DNA from: an uncultured Clostridia bacterium
Lineage (GTDB): Bacteria; Bacillota; Clostridia; Oscillospirales; Oscillospiraceae
Direction of reading: 5' to 3'
NCBI GenBank assembly: GCA_946539175.1
Contig: CAMNHH010000129.1
Coordinates: 1-5,988, forward strand
Length of the DNA stretch: 5,988 nt
The notes below the pieces were generated by a model, which was not told the origin of the DNA, did not search any database, and was given only the letters and a program-made list of their open reading frames with translations. The translations under genes were made by a program, and so were the position numbers. Within the stretch, counting starts at the first letter, position 1. Every line of letters starts with the position of its first letter. Of the stretch, positions 1-5,899 are shown piece after piece.

Positions 1-44
1 CCACGACCGGCATCCGACCCCTCAAATCATATTCCTGCATGCGC

Positions 45-80
45 AACAGAGGCGCCGCACATACGTGCGGCGCCTCTGTT
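45..80 (-). terminator. Hairpin closing the leftward operon
   Basis: A perfect 16-bp inverted repeat (arms 45-60 and 65-80, loop ATAC) lies 11 nt beyond the stop codon of the last operon gene. The stem is very GC-rich in its middle (GGCGCCGCAC). Its position fits a transcription terminator for the minus-strand operon. The sequence after the stem on the minus strand (GCGCATGCAGG) has no T-run, so it is not a textbook intrinsic terminator; it could also stabilise the mRNA 3' end or be read from both sides. Confidence 0.7.
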
Positions 81-91
81 AGCGTGATGGT

Positions 92-304
92 TTATTCGAT
101 GGCCTGAAGCGCCTTTTCCAGCTCTTCCAGGTGGGGCTGCAGATAAGCAGCCTGGGGGAAGCTGGCGAGCTTGCGCAGCGTCAGACCGCCGACCAGCTTC
201 ATCTGGGGGTTCTTGGTGGAACCGGGAGCGAACTTCTCCAGCACCTCGCTGGCACGGGGATCCTTCATGATCTCCTTCACTTTGGAATCGAGAGAAAATG
301 CCAT
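92..304 (-). CDS. 70-aa single-domain protein, last gene of operon
   Basis: A small soluble protein of 70 residues with no signal peptide or membrane segment. It begins MAFSLDSKVKEIM, followed by DPRASEVLEKFAPG (about residues 15-28), the segment KNPQMKLVGGLTLRKLASFP (about 31-50), and a final acidic helix ending LEKALQAIE. From memory, the pattern 'DPxAxxVLEKxxPGxxxNPxxxxxxGxTLxxLAxFP' occurs as a small helical module, also found at the end of larger enzymes in Clostridia; I cannot name a family or a function. The start at 304 is set by AAGGAGG (313-319) 8 nt upstream; a TTG 18 nt earlier overlaps this site and is not the start. It lies 24 nt after the SDR gene and shares its transcript. A role as accessory or oligomerisation partner of an operon enzyme is only a guess. 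Confidence 0.8.
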   Translation of the reverse strand: MAFSLDSKVKEIMKDPRASEVLEKFAPGSTKNPQMKLVGGLTLRKLASFPQAAYLQPHLEELEKALQAIE

Positions 305-328
305 AATTATATCCTCCTTCAAAGAATT

Positions 329-1090
329 TTAGAAACAGGTCCAGCCGCCGTCGCATTTGATCTCCTCGCCGTTGACATAGCGGGACTGATCACTTGCGAG
401 GAACAGGATGGCATCGGCAAGATCCTCCGGCATAGCCAACTCGCCGGAGAAATTGAGGAGTTCGCTGGTGCGTCCGAAGCCGAACTCATCGGAAGGCGGC
501 ATCACCAGGGGAATATCCGTCACCACGCCGCCGGGTGAGATGGCGTTGCAGCGGATGGACTCCTCCTTGTACATATAGGCGGTGTTTCTGGTGACGGAGA
601 GAACGGCGCCCTTGCTGGCGCAATAGGCGGCGCCGGCCGTCTGGTGGGATGCGCCGACGGAGCAGATATTGACAATCGTGCCGCCATCTCCCTGGCTGAG
701 AAACTGCTTGCACTCCTCGCGCAAACAGTACATCAGGCCGAAGGTGTTGGTGGCAAAGACCTCCTGCAGCATCTCGTCGGACATATCGGCGATGGCTGTG
801 TTGTCATCCATGACGCCGGCGTTGTTGACAGCCACGTCCAGCCGGCCGAACGCCTCAACCGCTGCCTGTACCATCGTCTTCACCGCTTCGGGATCTCTCA
901 CGTCGGCCACGCAATACGCAACCGTGCCCGGCAGGCCGGCGCACTCGTCGCATAATTCCTTCAGCCGGTCCTCCCGGCGGGCTGCGGCCAGCACCTTCGC
1001 TCCTTCCTGAGCGAACAGAACGGCGGTTGCCCTGCCAATACCGGCGGAAGCGCCGGTCACGATACAGACCTTATTATCCAAGCGTCCCAT
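329..1090 (-). CDS. Short-chain dehydrogenase/reductase (SDR)
   Basis: A classical SDR of 253 residues, the usual length, predicted cytosolic. The N-terminal Rossmann fold carries the cofactor motif TGASAGIG (12-19); ADVRD (62-66) is the adenine-contacting segment; NNAG is at 89-92; the catalytic set is N115, S144, Y156 and K160 (YCASK); SPGGVVTD (185-192) follows, and the C-terminus has the common DGGW. Arginines at the end of strand 2 (AAARRED, 35-41) resemble NADP(H)-preferring members, so NADP(H) is the likelier cofactor (inference). Family knowledge supports reversible oxidation of an alcohol or reduction of a ketone; the substrate cannot be read from the sequence. The start ATG has AGGAGG (1097-1102) 6 nt upstream, and this site overlaps the TAG stop of the preceding gene, which suggests coupled translation. 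The operon context suggests it acts on the substrate or product of the GcvT-family protein. Confidence 0.93.
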   Translation of the reverse strand: MGRLDNKVCIVTGASAGIGRATAVLFAQEGAKVLAAARREDRLKELCDECAGLPGTVAYCVADVRDPEAVKTMVQAAVEAFGRLDVAVNNAGVMDDNTAIADMSDEMLQEVFATNTFGLMYCLREECKQFLSQGDGGTIVNICSVGASHQTAGAAYCASKGAVLSVTRNTAYMYKEESIRCNAISPGGVVTDIPLVMPPSDEFGFGRTSELLNFSGELAMPEDLADAILFLASDQSRYVNGEEIKCDGGWTCF

Positions 1091-1100
1091 GACTGACCTC

Positions 1101-2090
1101 CTAACAGAAAACCTTGCTCACGACCGTGGCAGGTGAGCCGTTGGGTCCCACTGTGACGCGGGTACCCTCCGGGATGCCGGCACGGATCGTGGCAAATCCG
1201 ATGTTTTTGTCTACCGTATAGCCGTAGATGGCCTGGGCGCACCGCCCCACCTCTACGCCGTACAGGTAAACGCGCTCCCAAATGCTGATATCCTCTGTGG
1301 ACTCCCAATCAAACACCAGACCCACCATCTGGTAGCGGGGATTCTCCCGAATGGCCAGGGTGGCCTCCTTGCCGATGAACTCCTTCTCCAGATCCACCGA
1401 CCAGCCCAGACCGCACTCAAAGGGGTTGAGGTGCTTGAAGTCCTGCTTCAGGGCAAAGCCTTTTTCCATGGGGATGGAGCGGACGTAGACCTCCAGGGTG
1501 TAGATCTCCCGGCCGCCGGACGCCTCCACCGCAGCGGCAATTCGGTTCCGGATCTCTCCGGTCTTTTCGGCGGCGCAGTAGATCTCGAAGCCGTTCTCGC
1601 CGGTAAAGCCGGAGCGGTGGACGTACACGGGGATGCCGCCGATCGCGCTGGCGGCCACTGAAAAGCGTTTCATGCCCTCCAGCGGTGTGTCCAGCAGTTT
1701 TTCCAAGGCAGCAGGGGATTCCGGCCCCTGAACGGCATACATATCCCAGTCATAGGTGATCAGGCGGGTTTGTACGTCCTTTCCTTCCGCGTGGGCCTCG
1801 ATCCAGGGGATCAGACGGGGGCCATAGAGCGTGGAGACCCAGTACACGCCCTCGCTCATGTGCATGACGATGACGTCGTCGATGATCTCGCCCTTCTCGT
1901 CCAGCATGGCGGTATATTTCGTCTTACCGGGGAGCACCTTTCCGATGTTGCTGACGTAAATCTTCTCCAGGATCTCCAGTGCGTCAGCGCCGGTGACCTC
2001 TACCAAATCATGGGTCCATCTGTACCAGCCTACCGACTTACGGATCGTTTCGGCGTCCAATCGCGCCAGCTTGTCTTCTCTGAATAACAT
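1101..2090 (-). CDS. GcvT-family aminomethyltransferase-like protein
   Basis: A 329-aa protein of the glycine-cleavage T-protein fold, whose members move a methyl or methylene group to tetrahydrofolate. Visible family landmarks are VEVTGADAL (30-38), the GEIIDDVIV block (67-75) whose second Asp (D72) matches the catalytic Asp of T-protein, AVQGP (119-123), FTGENGFEI (162-170), LEVYVRSIPMEKGF (199-212) in place of the usual LRLEAG segment, NPFECGLGW (222-230) and FIGKEA (238-243), then a C-terminal beta barrel. It lacks the KGCYxGQE motif of YgfZ. Compared with T-proteins of about 360-375 aa it lacks roughly the first 45 residues. No gcvH, gcvP or lipoate gene is nearby, so glycine cleavage is unlikely; relatives such as DmdA and LigM act as THF-dependent demethylases, and a demethylase role is my inference. 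The start has AGGAGG (2097-2102) 6 nt upstream, 13 nt after the preceding stop. Confidence 0.85.
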   Translation of the reverse strand: MLFREDKLARLDAETIRKSVGWYRWTHDLVEVTGADALEILEKIYVSNIGKVLPGKTKYTAMLDEKGEIIDDVIVMHMSEGVYWVSTLYGPRLIPWIEAHAEGKDVQTRLITYDWDMYAVQGPESPAALEKLLDTPLEGMKRFSVAASAIGGIPVYVHRSGFTGENGFEIYCAAEKTGEIRNRIAAAVEASGGREIYTLEVYVRSIPMEKGFALKQDFKHLNPFECGLGWSVDLEKEFIGKEATLAIRENPRYQMVGLVFDWESTEDISIWERVYLYGVEVGRCAQAIYGYTVDKNIGFATIRAGIPEGTRVTVGPNGSPATVVSKVFC

Positions 2091-2103
2091 CCCGATCCTC
2101 CTC

Positions 2104-3324
2104 TCAGACCATCCGGGAATCTTCCCGGCGGATGACCTTGATGATCATATCTTCGTCATCGCGGCCTTCGATCACGCAGGACCACTCCGGGGAGACCAGG
2201 GTCTTCGCCGCACCGTTCCACTGGGCCTCATAGGCATCTACCAGCTCATCCAGAGGCGCCATCTCGTAGCGGGCCGTGAAATCCTCTGTCTTCAGGTGCA
2301 GCCAGGTCTCGTCCTCTGTCCAGCGTTCCACCTCATAGGGCACCTGCTGCACGTCCAGCATGTACATGATGTAGGACCCCAGCAGCCGTCCGTCATTGTC
2401 GTCCACCCAGTGAGGCACACCCAAATGCTGGCGCAGTCCCTCCTTGGCGAAGGGATCAATGAACTGGTTCTTGCCGGCCGTGGCAAAGACGATGCGGAAG
2501 ACCCGCATAAACTCGTCCTCATCGGGGGCCATGTCCCGGATGGCCATCATGGGGAACTGAACGGACCATACCCATCCCATCTGGGAAACCCAGTGATAGG
2601 CGCTCTCCAGAGATGTCTCCTCGCCGAAAGCCTGGGTATACTGGCCGTTGCGCAGGCACTGGCCCTCTTTCACCATACGCTCTCTGGGGGTATCGTGGAT
2701 GGGATCTACCGGCTGCTGCATATGCTCCAGCCACTCCTGCTTGGGCAGGCCGTATTTATCCCGGCGCTCTGCCACCACACGGCAGTGCTTGTTGCCGCAG
2801 CCCCTGGCCTGGCACATATTGAGGGCGACCTCGTTCTCTGTTCCGTTGGAGGAGGCCAGATCGAAGTTGGCGGTAAACATACTGGTGGTCATGTTGCACA
2901 GCTCGCTGCCCACGATGTCCCACGGGCAGGTATCCAGCTCCTTCTCCACGCGGTCCCTGGTAAACTGGATGACACGGCCGGCCATGTTCTCCCACTCGTC
3001 ACCGGAATCACCGGTGATACCGCCCAGCCAGCTGGACTTCTCACAGAGCTCCGGAATGTTGAAGGCCTCGTAGAGGGACATATCCACGTACGCCTTCTGC
3101 TCCTCCGGTGTGCCGGCCACGGCCATGTTCATCATGTTGGCGATCTCGCAGATCGCCTCCGTCCGCTTCTCCCAGCTGGGCTCAAAGATCCGCATCACCT
3201 GGAAGAGGTTGGCGCACACCGCCGCGATCTGGCGGTTGACCTGCGTATAGGCCTCCTCCTCGGTAATGAGCTTGCCCCAGGCTGTCTTGAAGCATTTGGC
3301 GGTTCCAAGTTTTTCCTTGAGCAT
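2104..3324 (-). CDS. Unrecognised 406-aa cysteine-containing protein, first gene of operon
   Basis: I do not recognise this protein with confidence. It is 406 residues, soluble and acidic, without signal peptide or membrane segment, and rich in Trp, Met and Cys. The N-terminal half (about 20-130) looks helical. CPWDIVGSELCNM (133-145) leads to a cluster C171-x4-C176-x4-C181 with H180 (MCQARGCGNKHC), followed by RVVAERRDKYGLP. This resembles the ending of V4R-type ligand-binding domains and of the 2-amino-thiazoline-4-carboxylate hydrolase-like group, where a conserved Cys sits in a similar setting; that link is weak. The second half contains WVWSVQFPMM (251-260) and an acidic C-terminal region. 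The start at 3324 is chosen because AAGGAGG (3330-3336) lies 5 nt upstream; longer in-frame starts lack one. It sits about 30 nt below a good promoter. Possible roles are a substrate-binding or metal-binding partner of the GcvT-family enzyme, or an enzyme in its own right. Confidence 0.85.
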   Translation of the reverse strand: MLKEKLGTAKCFKTAWGKLITEEEAYTQVNRQIAAVCANLFQVMRIFEPSWEKRTEAICEIANMMNMAVAGTPEEQKAYVDMSLYEAFNIPELCEKSSWLGGITGDSGDEWENMAGRVIQFTRDRVEKELDTCPWDIVGSELCNMTTSMFTANFDLASSNGTENEVALNMCQARGCGNKHCRVVAERRDKYGLPKQEWLEHMQQPVDPIHDTPRERMVKEGQCLRNGQYTQAFGEETSLESAYHWVSQMGWVWSVQFPMMAIRDMAPDEDEFMRVFRIVFATAGKNQFIDPFAKEGLRQHLGVPHWVDDNDGRLLGSYIMYMLDVQQVPYEVERWTEDETWLHLKTEDFTARYEMAPLDELVDAYEAQWNGAAKTLVSPEWSCVIEGRDDEDMIIKVIRREDSRMV

Positions 3325-3363
3325 AACATCCTCCTTCTGCCGTTTTGTGTTTTCCATGATATC

Positions 3364-3392
3364 ATTATAGAAAGAATACACCGGCTTGCCTA
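3364..3392 (-). promoter_or_regulatory. Promoter of the leftward operon
   Basis: On the minus strand, TAGGCA (3387-3392, four of six matches to TTGACA) stands 17 nt before a perfect TATAAT (3364-3369). Transcription would start near 3357, giving a leader of about 30 nt before the ATG at 3324 and including its AAGGAGG. The imperfect -35 box, with an inverted repeat just upstream, fits a promoter that depends on an activator. Confidence 0.7.
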
Positions 3393-3394
3393 CT

Positions 3395-3419
3395 CTGCAA
3401 ACCATAGGTTCTTTTGCAG
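3395..3419. promoter_or_regulatory. Inverted repeat just upstream of the operon promoter
   Basis: CTGCAAA (3395-3401) and TTTGCAG (3413-3419) form perfect 7-nt arms around an 11-nt centre. The centre, near 3407, falls about 50 bp upstream of the predicted operon start site and the element abuts the -35 box. This is a typical place for an activator. The binding protein is unknown; the divergent PucR-type regulator is one candidate. Confidence 0.4.
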
Positions 3420-3422
3420 CAA

Positions 3423-3444
3423 AGACCGTCAATTTTAACGGTCT
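3423..3444. promoter_or_regulatory. Candidate operator 1 (AGACCG-N10-CGGTCT)
   Basis: AGACCGT (3423-3429) and ACGGTCT (3438-3444) are perfect 7-nt arms around an AT-rich 8-nt centre. With the inner AATTTT the element is a nearly perfect 22-bp palindrome. The same half-site spacing recurs at 3488-3507. The centre lies about 77 bp upstream of the predicted operon start site. It is a candidate binding site for the divergent regulator. It could form a hairpin, but no T-run follows. Confidence 0.5.
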
Positions 3445-3487
3445 CTATCCCTTTCATATCTCACAATTTTCTGTTGTATCGGCAATC

Positions 3488-3507
3488 AGACCGATATAAA
3501 TTACGGT
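3488..3507. promoter_or_regulatory. Candidate operator 2 (AGACCG-N10-CGGT)
   Basis: AGACCG (3488-3493) and CGGT (3504-3507) are separated by 10 AT-rich bases, repeating the half-site order and spacing of the element at 3423-3444, 65 bp away (about six helical turns). It ends 6 bp before the -35 box of the regulator gene, so a protein bound here could affect that promoter, which would fit autoregulation. The right arm is shorter than in operator 1. Confidence 0.42.
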
Positions 3508-3513
3508 TAAGCC

Positions 3514-3542
3514 TTGACAGTTTTCCGACGACAGCATATAGT
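3514..3542 (+). promoter_or_regulatory. Promoter of the PucR-type regulator gene
   Basis: A perfect TTGACA (3514-3519), a 17-nt spacer and TATAGT (3537-3542, five of six matches to TATAAT) form a near-consensus housekeeping promoter. Transcription would begin near 3549, immediately before the GGGGTGG ribosome binding site (3551-3557), so the leader is very short. The strength of the boxes suggests steady or repressible expression of the regulator. Confidence 0.8.
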
Positions 3543-3563
3543 GGAAAAAAGGGGTGGTTCCAC

Positions 3564-5084
3564 ATGAGGCTCAACGCGGATATCATCTATCACAACCTGA
3601 AGGATACGCTGGACGTCACGATTTACGGGATGTGCGAGACCGAGCTTGCGCTCTACAGGCCGGAGTTCTACCTGGACAGAAGCTCCCGTTTTCTGGAAAA
3701 CCACGTCTACGTATGCAGCGCGGACCATCTGCCGGAGGACCCTGTCATTGAGGACAACGTCCTTCTGATCTGCCTGGGCGAGGCGCCGCAGCGCGAAAAG
3801 TTTGAGAAGCGCTGCGGCATTCTGTCGGTATCCAGCCGGGAGGATATCTTCCGGGTTTTCAATACTGTCCAGGGTATCTTCAACAAATATGAGGCCTGGG
3901 AGGCTGAACTCAGCCGGATCCTGCGCCGCAGCGCCTCCCTGCAGGAGCTGCTGGAGGCCAGCCGGGTGATCTTCAACAACCCCATGCTGCTGATCGGCTC
4001 GGACTTCAGCTATCTGGCGTACACGGAACACGATTATCTGCAGAATCAGCTGGGGATTCGTCTGGACAGTCCGGCCTTTGATCCGGATCTGCTGGACGCG
4101 TTCCTCTCTCTCCACGAATTGGCAACGGATATCAAGGAACCGCTGCTTCTGTCTCTGATGGGCCGGAGCACGCTGTCTGTAAACCTGTTCGACGTGGACG
4201 ATTTTCTGGGGTGCATCACGGTATTCGGCGAATACCGTGACTTCCGATCCTCCGATATCCAGCTCTGCCAGTTCCTTGCGGAGAACATCCGGCAGGCATT
4301 TCTTCTCAAGCCTCATTTGGCCGGCGACCGATCCTCTCTGCGCCGTTCCCTCCTGCACATCATCAGCGGACAGCCGCTCAGCCAGGAGCAGCGCAATGCG
4401 ATCATCAGGTACGGGGATCACGGCGATCTGGTTTGCGTAGCCTTTCGTCCCGCACCGGATTCACGCCCTCTGCCCAGCGGGTATGTCTCATCCCTCATCG
4501 AGGAGCAGTTTAAGGACTCTCTGGCTTTTGAGTACGATAGCGGAATTGCCGCCGTCATCCCGGTTGAACAGGGCATCGGGCCGCAGCTTGCGTCTCTTCT
4601 CCAAAAGCTGCGGCTGATTTGCGGGGTCTCCCATCCTTTCCCGGATTTGCATGAATCCGCCTACGCCTATTATCAGGCGTCCTCCGCCCTGGATACCGGA
4701 ACCGGGATCGCCCCCGGAGGCAGCATCTATCGATTTGAGGACTATATCCTTCCCCTGCTGCTCCGAAACGCAACCGCAGATATCCCGGCCCGATACTTCT
4801 ATATCGAGGGTCTGTCTCGCTTGGCTGCCCACGATGCGTGCGCTCCGGTATCCTATCTCGACACCCTGAAAAACTATCTGGACAGCAGTATGTCCATCGC
4901 GGAGACAGCGAGAAAGATGAATCTGCACCGCTCCAGTCTGATCGACCGGCTGAACCGGATCACGCAGATTCTGGACTGCGACCTGACAGATCCCAACCAG
5001 CGTCTGGCGATACAGATCGTTCTATCGGCCGAACATGCAGCAAACCGGGAAGCAGACCGGAGGGAGCTGGAATTCAAGAAATAA
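3564..5084 (+). CDS. PucR/CdaR-type transcriptional regulator
   Basis: A 506-aa cytosolic DNA-binding regulator. The N-terminal part (about 1-105) resembles the ligand-sensing region common to PucR regulators, followed by a helical linker and a GAF-like middle (about 125-250). A degenerate CdaR/GGDEF-like segment carries the usual GVSHPFPDLHESAYAYYQASSAL (354-376). The C-terminal PucR-type helix-turn-helix (about 430-487) reads YLDTLKNYLD, then SIAETARKMNLHRSSLIDRL and LNRITQIL, ending in the typical LTDPNQRLAIQIVL. The effector is not visible; relatives respond to purine, sugar-acid or amino-acid-type metabolites. The start at 3564 is supported by GGGGTGG 6 nt upstream and by the promoter at 3514-3542; an open frame to 3414 would start upstream of that promoter. 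The gene is divergent from the four-gene operon across 239 bp, so it most likely controls that operon. It ends 6 nt before a strong hairpin. Confidence 0.92.
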   Translation: MRLNADIIYHNLKDTLDVTIYGMCETELALYRPEFYLDRSSRFLENHVYVCSADHLPEDPVIEDNVLLICLGEAPQREKFEKRCGILSVSSREDIFRVFNTVQGIFNKYEAWEAELSRILRRSASLQELLEASRVIFNNPMLLIGSDFSYLAYTEHDYLQNQLGIRLDSPAFDPDLLDAFLSLHELATDIKEPLLLSLMGRSTLSVNLFDVDDFLGCITVFGEYRDFRSSDIQLCQFLAENIRQAFLLKPHLAGDRSSLRRSLLHIISGQPLSQEQRNAIIRYGDHGDLVCVAFRPAPDSRPLPSGYVSSLIEEQFKDSLAFEYDSGIAAVIPVEQGIGPQLASLLQKLRLICGVSHPFPDLHESAYAYYQASSALDTGTGIAPGGSIYRFEDYILPLLLRNATADIPARYFYIEGLSRLAAHDACAPVSYLDTLKNYLDSSMSIAETARKMNLHRSSLIDRLNRITQILDCDLTDPNQRLAIQIVLSAEHAANREADRRELEFKK

Positions 5085-5090
5085 AATGAT

Positions 5091-5125
5091 ACACCGCCCC
5101 GGACTTGTACAGTCCGGGGCGGTGT
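5091..5125. terminator. Bidirectional terminator between convergent genes
   Basis: A perfect 15-bp GC-rich stem (arms 5091-5105 and 5111-5125) with loop TGTAC lies 6 nt after the regulator stop and 10 nt from the stop of the convergent TetR remnant. Downstream sequence is moderately T-rich both ways (TATGATTTGTC on plus, ATCATTTTATTTC on minus), without an uninterrupted T-run. It is well placed to end both transcripts. Confidence 0.88.
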
Positions 5126-5135
5126 TATGATTTGT

Positions 5136-5645
5136 CTATTCCGCATCGTCTTCTCTCAGGTATTCTCGCGGAAGCAGAAACAGTATGGAGTTGATCAGAT
5201 CCTCCACGGACGAGCAAAAATCCTCCTCTGCCCAAGCATAGAGCATGCGGGTCAACCCACCCAGAAGAAAGGAGTTGTTGAATCGACGCATCGTCTCCGG
5301 ATTCGGTTGCTTTCCCAGGGCTTCATCCTGCAGCGGAAAACGCACCCCGCTGTTGCAAATCGACACAAAACGGCCCGCAAACAGGTCAAAGAGTCCCCAC
5401 CGATAGATACAGCGCAAGAAAATACGGTGGTCATACCAATAGCCAAAGAAGTGGCGGTACATGGCCCTCGCATCGGACGAGGTGTAATCCACGCTGGCTA
5501 CCAGCCGCTCCACCAGCCAGTCACAGGCATAGAGAACCAGGTCCTCCTTCTGTCGGCAGTTCCGATAGAAGGTTCGGCGGGTGAGCCCCGCTCTCTGGCA
5601 GATCTGTGTAACGGTGACATCCCGCAACGGTTTGGATTGCAGATA
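5136..5645 (-). pseudogene. TetR/AcrR-family regulator lacking its N-terminus
   Basis: The reading frame encodes most of a TetR-family repressor. Visible are the second part of the DNA-binding domain, KPLRDVTVTQICQRAGLTRRTFYRN and then KEDL, and a helical ligand or dimer domain containing YWYDHRIFLRCIYRWGLFDLF, ending LREDDAE. The expected first helix, about 20-25 residues ahead of KPLRDVTV, is absent. Homology stops at about YLQSKPL (near 5645), where DUF6809-type sequence begins in another frame. The only plausible start is a TTG at 5627 with no ribosome binding site, giving 163 aa against the usual 185-210. Translation is therefore doubtful, and a product without helix 1 would probably not fold its DNA-binding domain. 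The rest is intact and stop-free, so the truncation is recent or is an assembly join. It may still be transcribed from the upstream gene's promoter. Confidence 0.75.
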
Positions 5646-5896
5646 TCCAGCACGAACCTTGCACCCAACCGGAAGCCGGTGATGAAGCCGTCCAGGGTGG
5701 CGTCGCCGTTGTAGGCCGACCAGGCGTCGGCGAAATCCAGGAAGCGTTTCTTCTCCTCGCCGGTGAGATGCTCGGTCAGCCAGTCCTCGTTTTCGCTGAT
5801 CGTCCGCAGCTCGCGCTGGACGCCCGCGTCATCCTCGAATCCGCTGTTCTGCGGGTCGATATTGCCGTAATAGAGCTCCTCAATAAAGCTTTTCAT
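5498..5896 (-). CDS. DUF6809-like small protein with an out-of-frame, replaced C-terminus
   Basis: The first 84 or so residues match what I remember of DUF6809 proteins of Clostridia: MKSFIEELYYGNIDPQ, a middle with LTGEEKKRFLDFADAWSAYNG (45-64) and the closing FITGFRLGARFVLDI (71-85). Function is unknown; the protein is small, acidic and helical, with no signal peptide. Family members end soon after this last motif. Here residues about 86-132 (CNPNRCGMSPLHRS and onward) are the TetR gene read in the wrong frame, rich in Arg, Ser, Pro and Trp, so the real gene ends near 5645 and the rest is fortuitous. The start ATG has AGGAG (5904-5908) 7 nt upstream, inside a hairpin. The normal part covers nearly the whole domain, so the product may still work with an odd tail. 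Confidence 0.72.
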   Translation of the reverse strand: MKSFIEELYYGNIDPQNSGFEDDAGVQRELRTISENEDWLTEHLTGEEKKRFLDFADAWSAYNGDATLDGFITGFRLGARFVLDICNPNRCGMSPLHRSARERGSPAEPSIGTADRRRTWFSMPVTGWWSGW

Positions 5897-5899
5897 ATC

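Noticed and set aside
305..330. TATAAT directly before the 70-aa gene as an internal promoter
   Set aside because: No acceptable -35 box is found at 16-18 nt and the predicted leader would exclude the ribosome binding site; the match is part of the AT-rich spacer.
2998..3018. Repeated TCACCGG / CCGGTGA pattern
   Set aside because: It lies in the coding sequence for GITGDSGDEW and is explained by similar codons.
3325..3432. Upstream in-frame extension of the 406-aa protein, including an ATG at 3357 (MENTK) that coincides with the predicted transcription start
   Set aside because: The extension to 3432 would have to be transcribed from upstream of the clear -35/-10 pair, and the ATG at 3357 has no ribosome binding site. 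The ATG at 3324 has AAGGAGG 5 nt upstream. Leaderless translation from 3357 is possible but less likely.
1993..3438. Long plus-strand open frame opposite the 406-aa and GcvT-like genes
   Set aside because: It is an antisense shadow of GC-rich coding DNA, His/Leu/Gly-rich with no recognisable domain, and the minus-strand genes have clear motifs and ribosome binding sites.
3474..3500. Possible second plus-strand promoter, TTGTAT and TATAAA
   Set aside because: The spacer is only 15 nt and the next promoter (TTGACA-N17-TATAGT) is far better.
3414..3563. Upstream in-frame extension of the PucR-type regulator
   Set aside because: It lies upstream of and across a near-consensus promoter and lacks a ribosome binding site; the residues do not look like part of the domain.
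3507..4421. Long minus-strand open frame opposite the PucR-type gene
   Set aside because: It mirrors the regulator's codons, has no family motif or ribosome binding site, and covers the divergent promoter.
5630..5660. Programmed -1 frameshift joining the DUF6809-like and TetR reading frames into one protein
   Set aside because: There is no X-XXY-YYZ slippery heptamer at the junction, and the TetR helix 1 is missing in every frame, so a frameshift would not restore a normal repressor.
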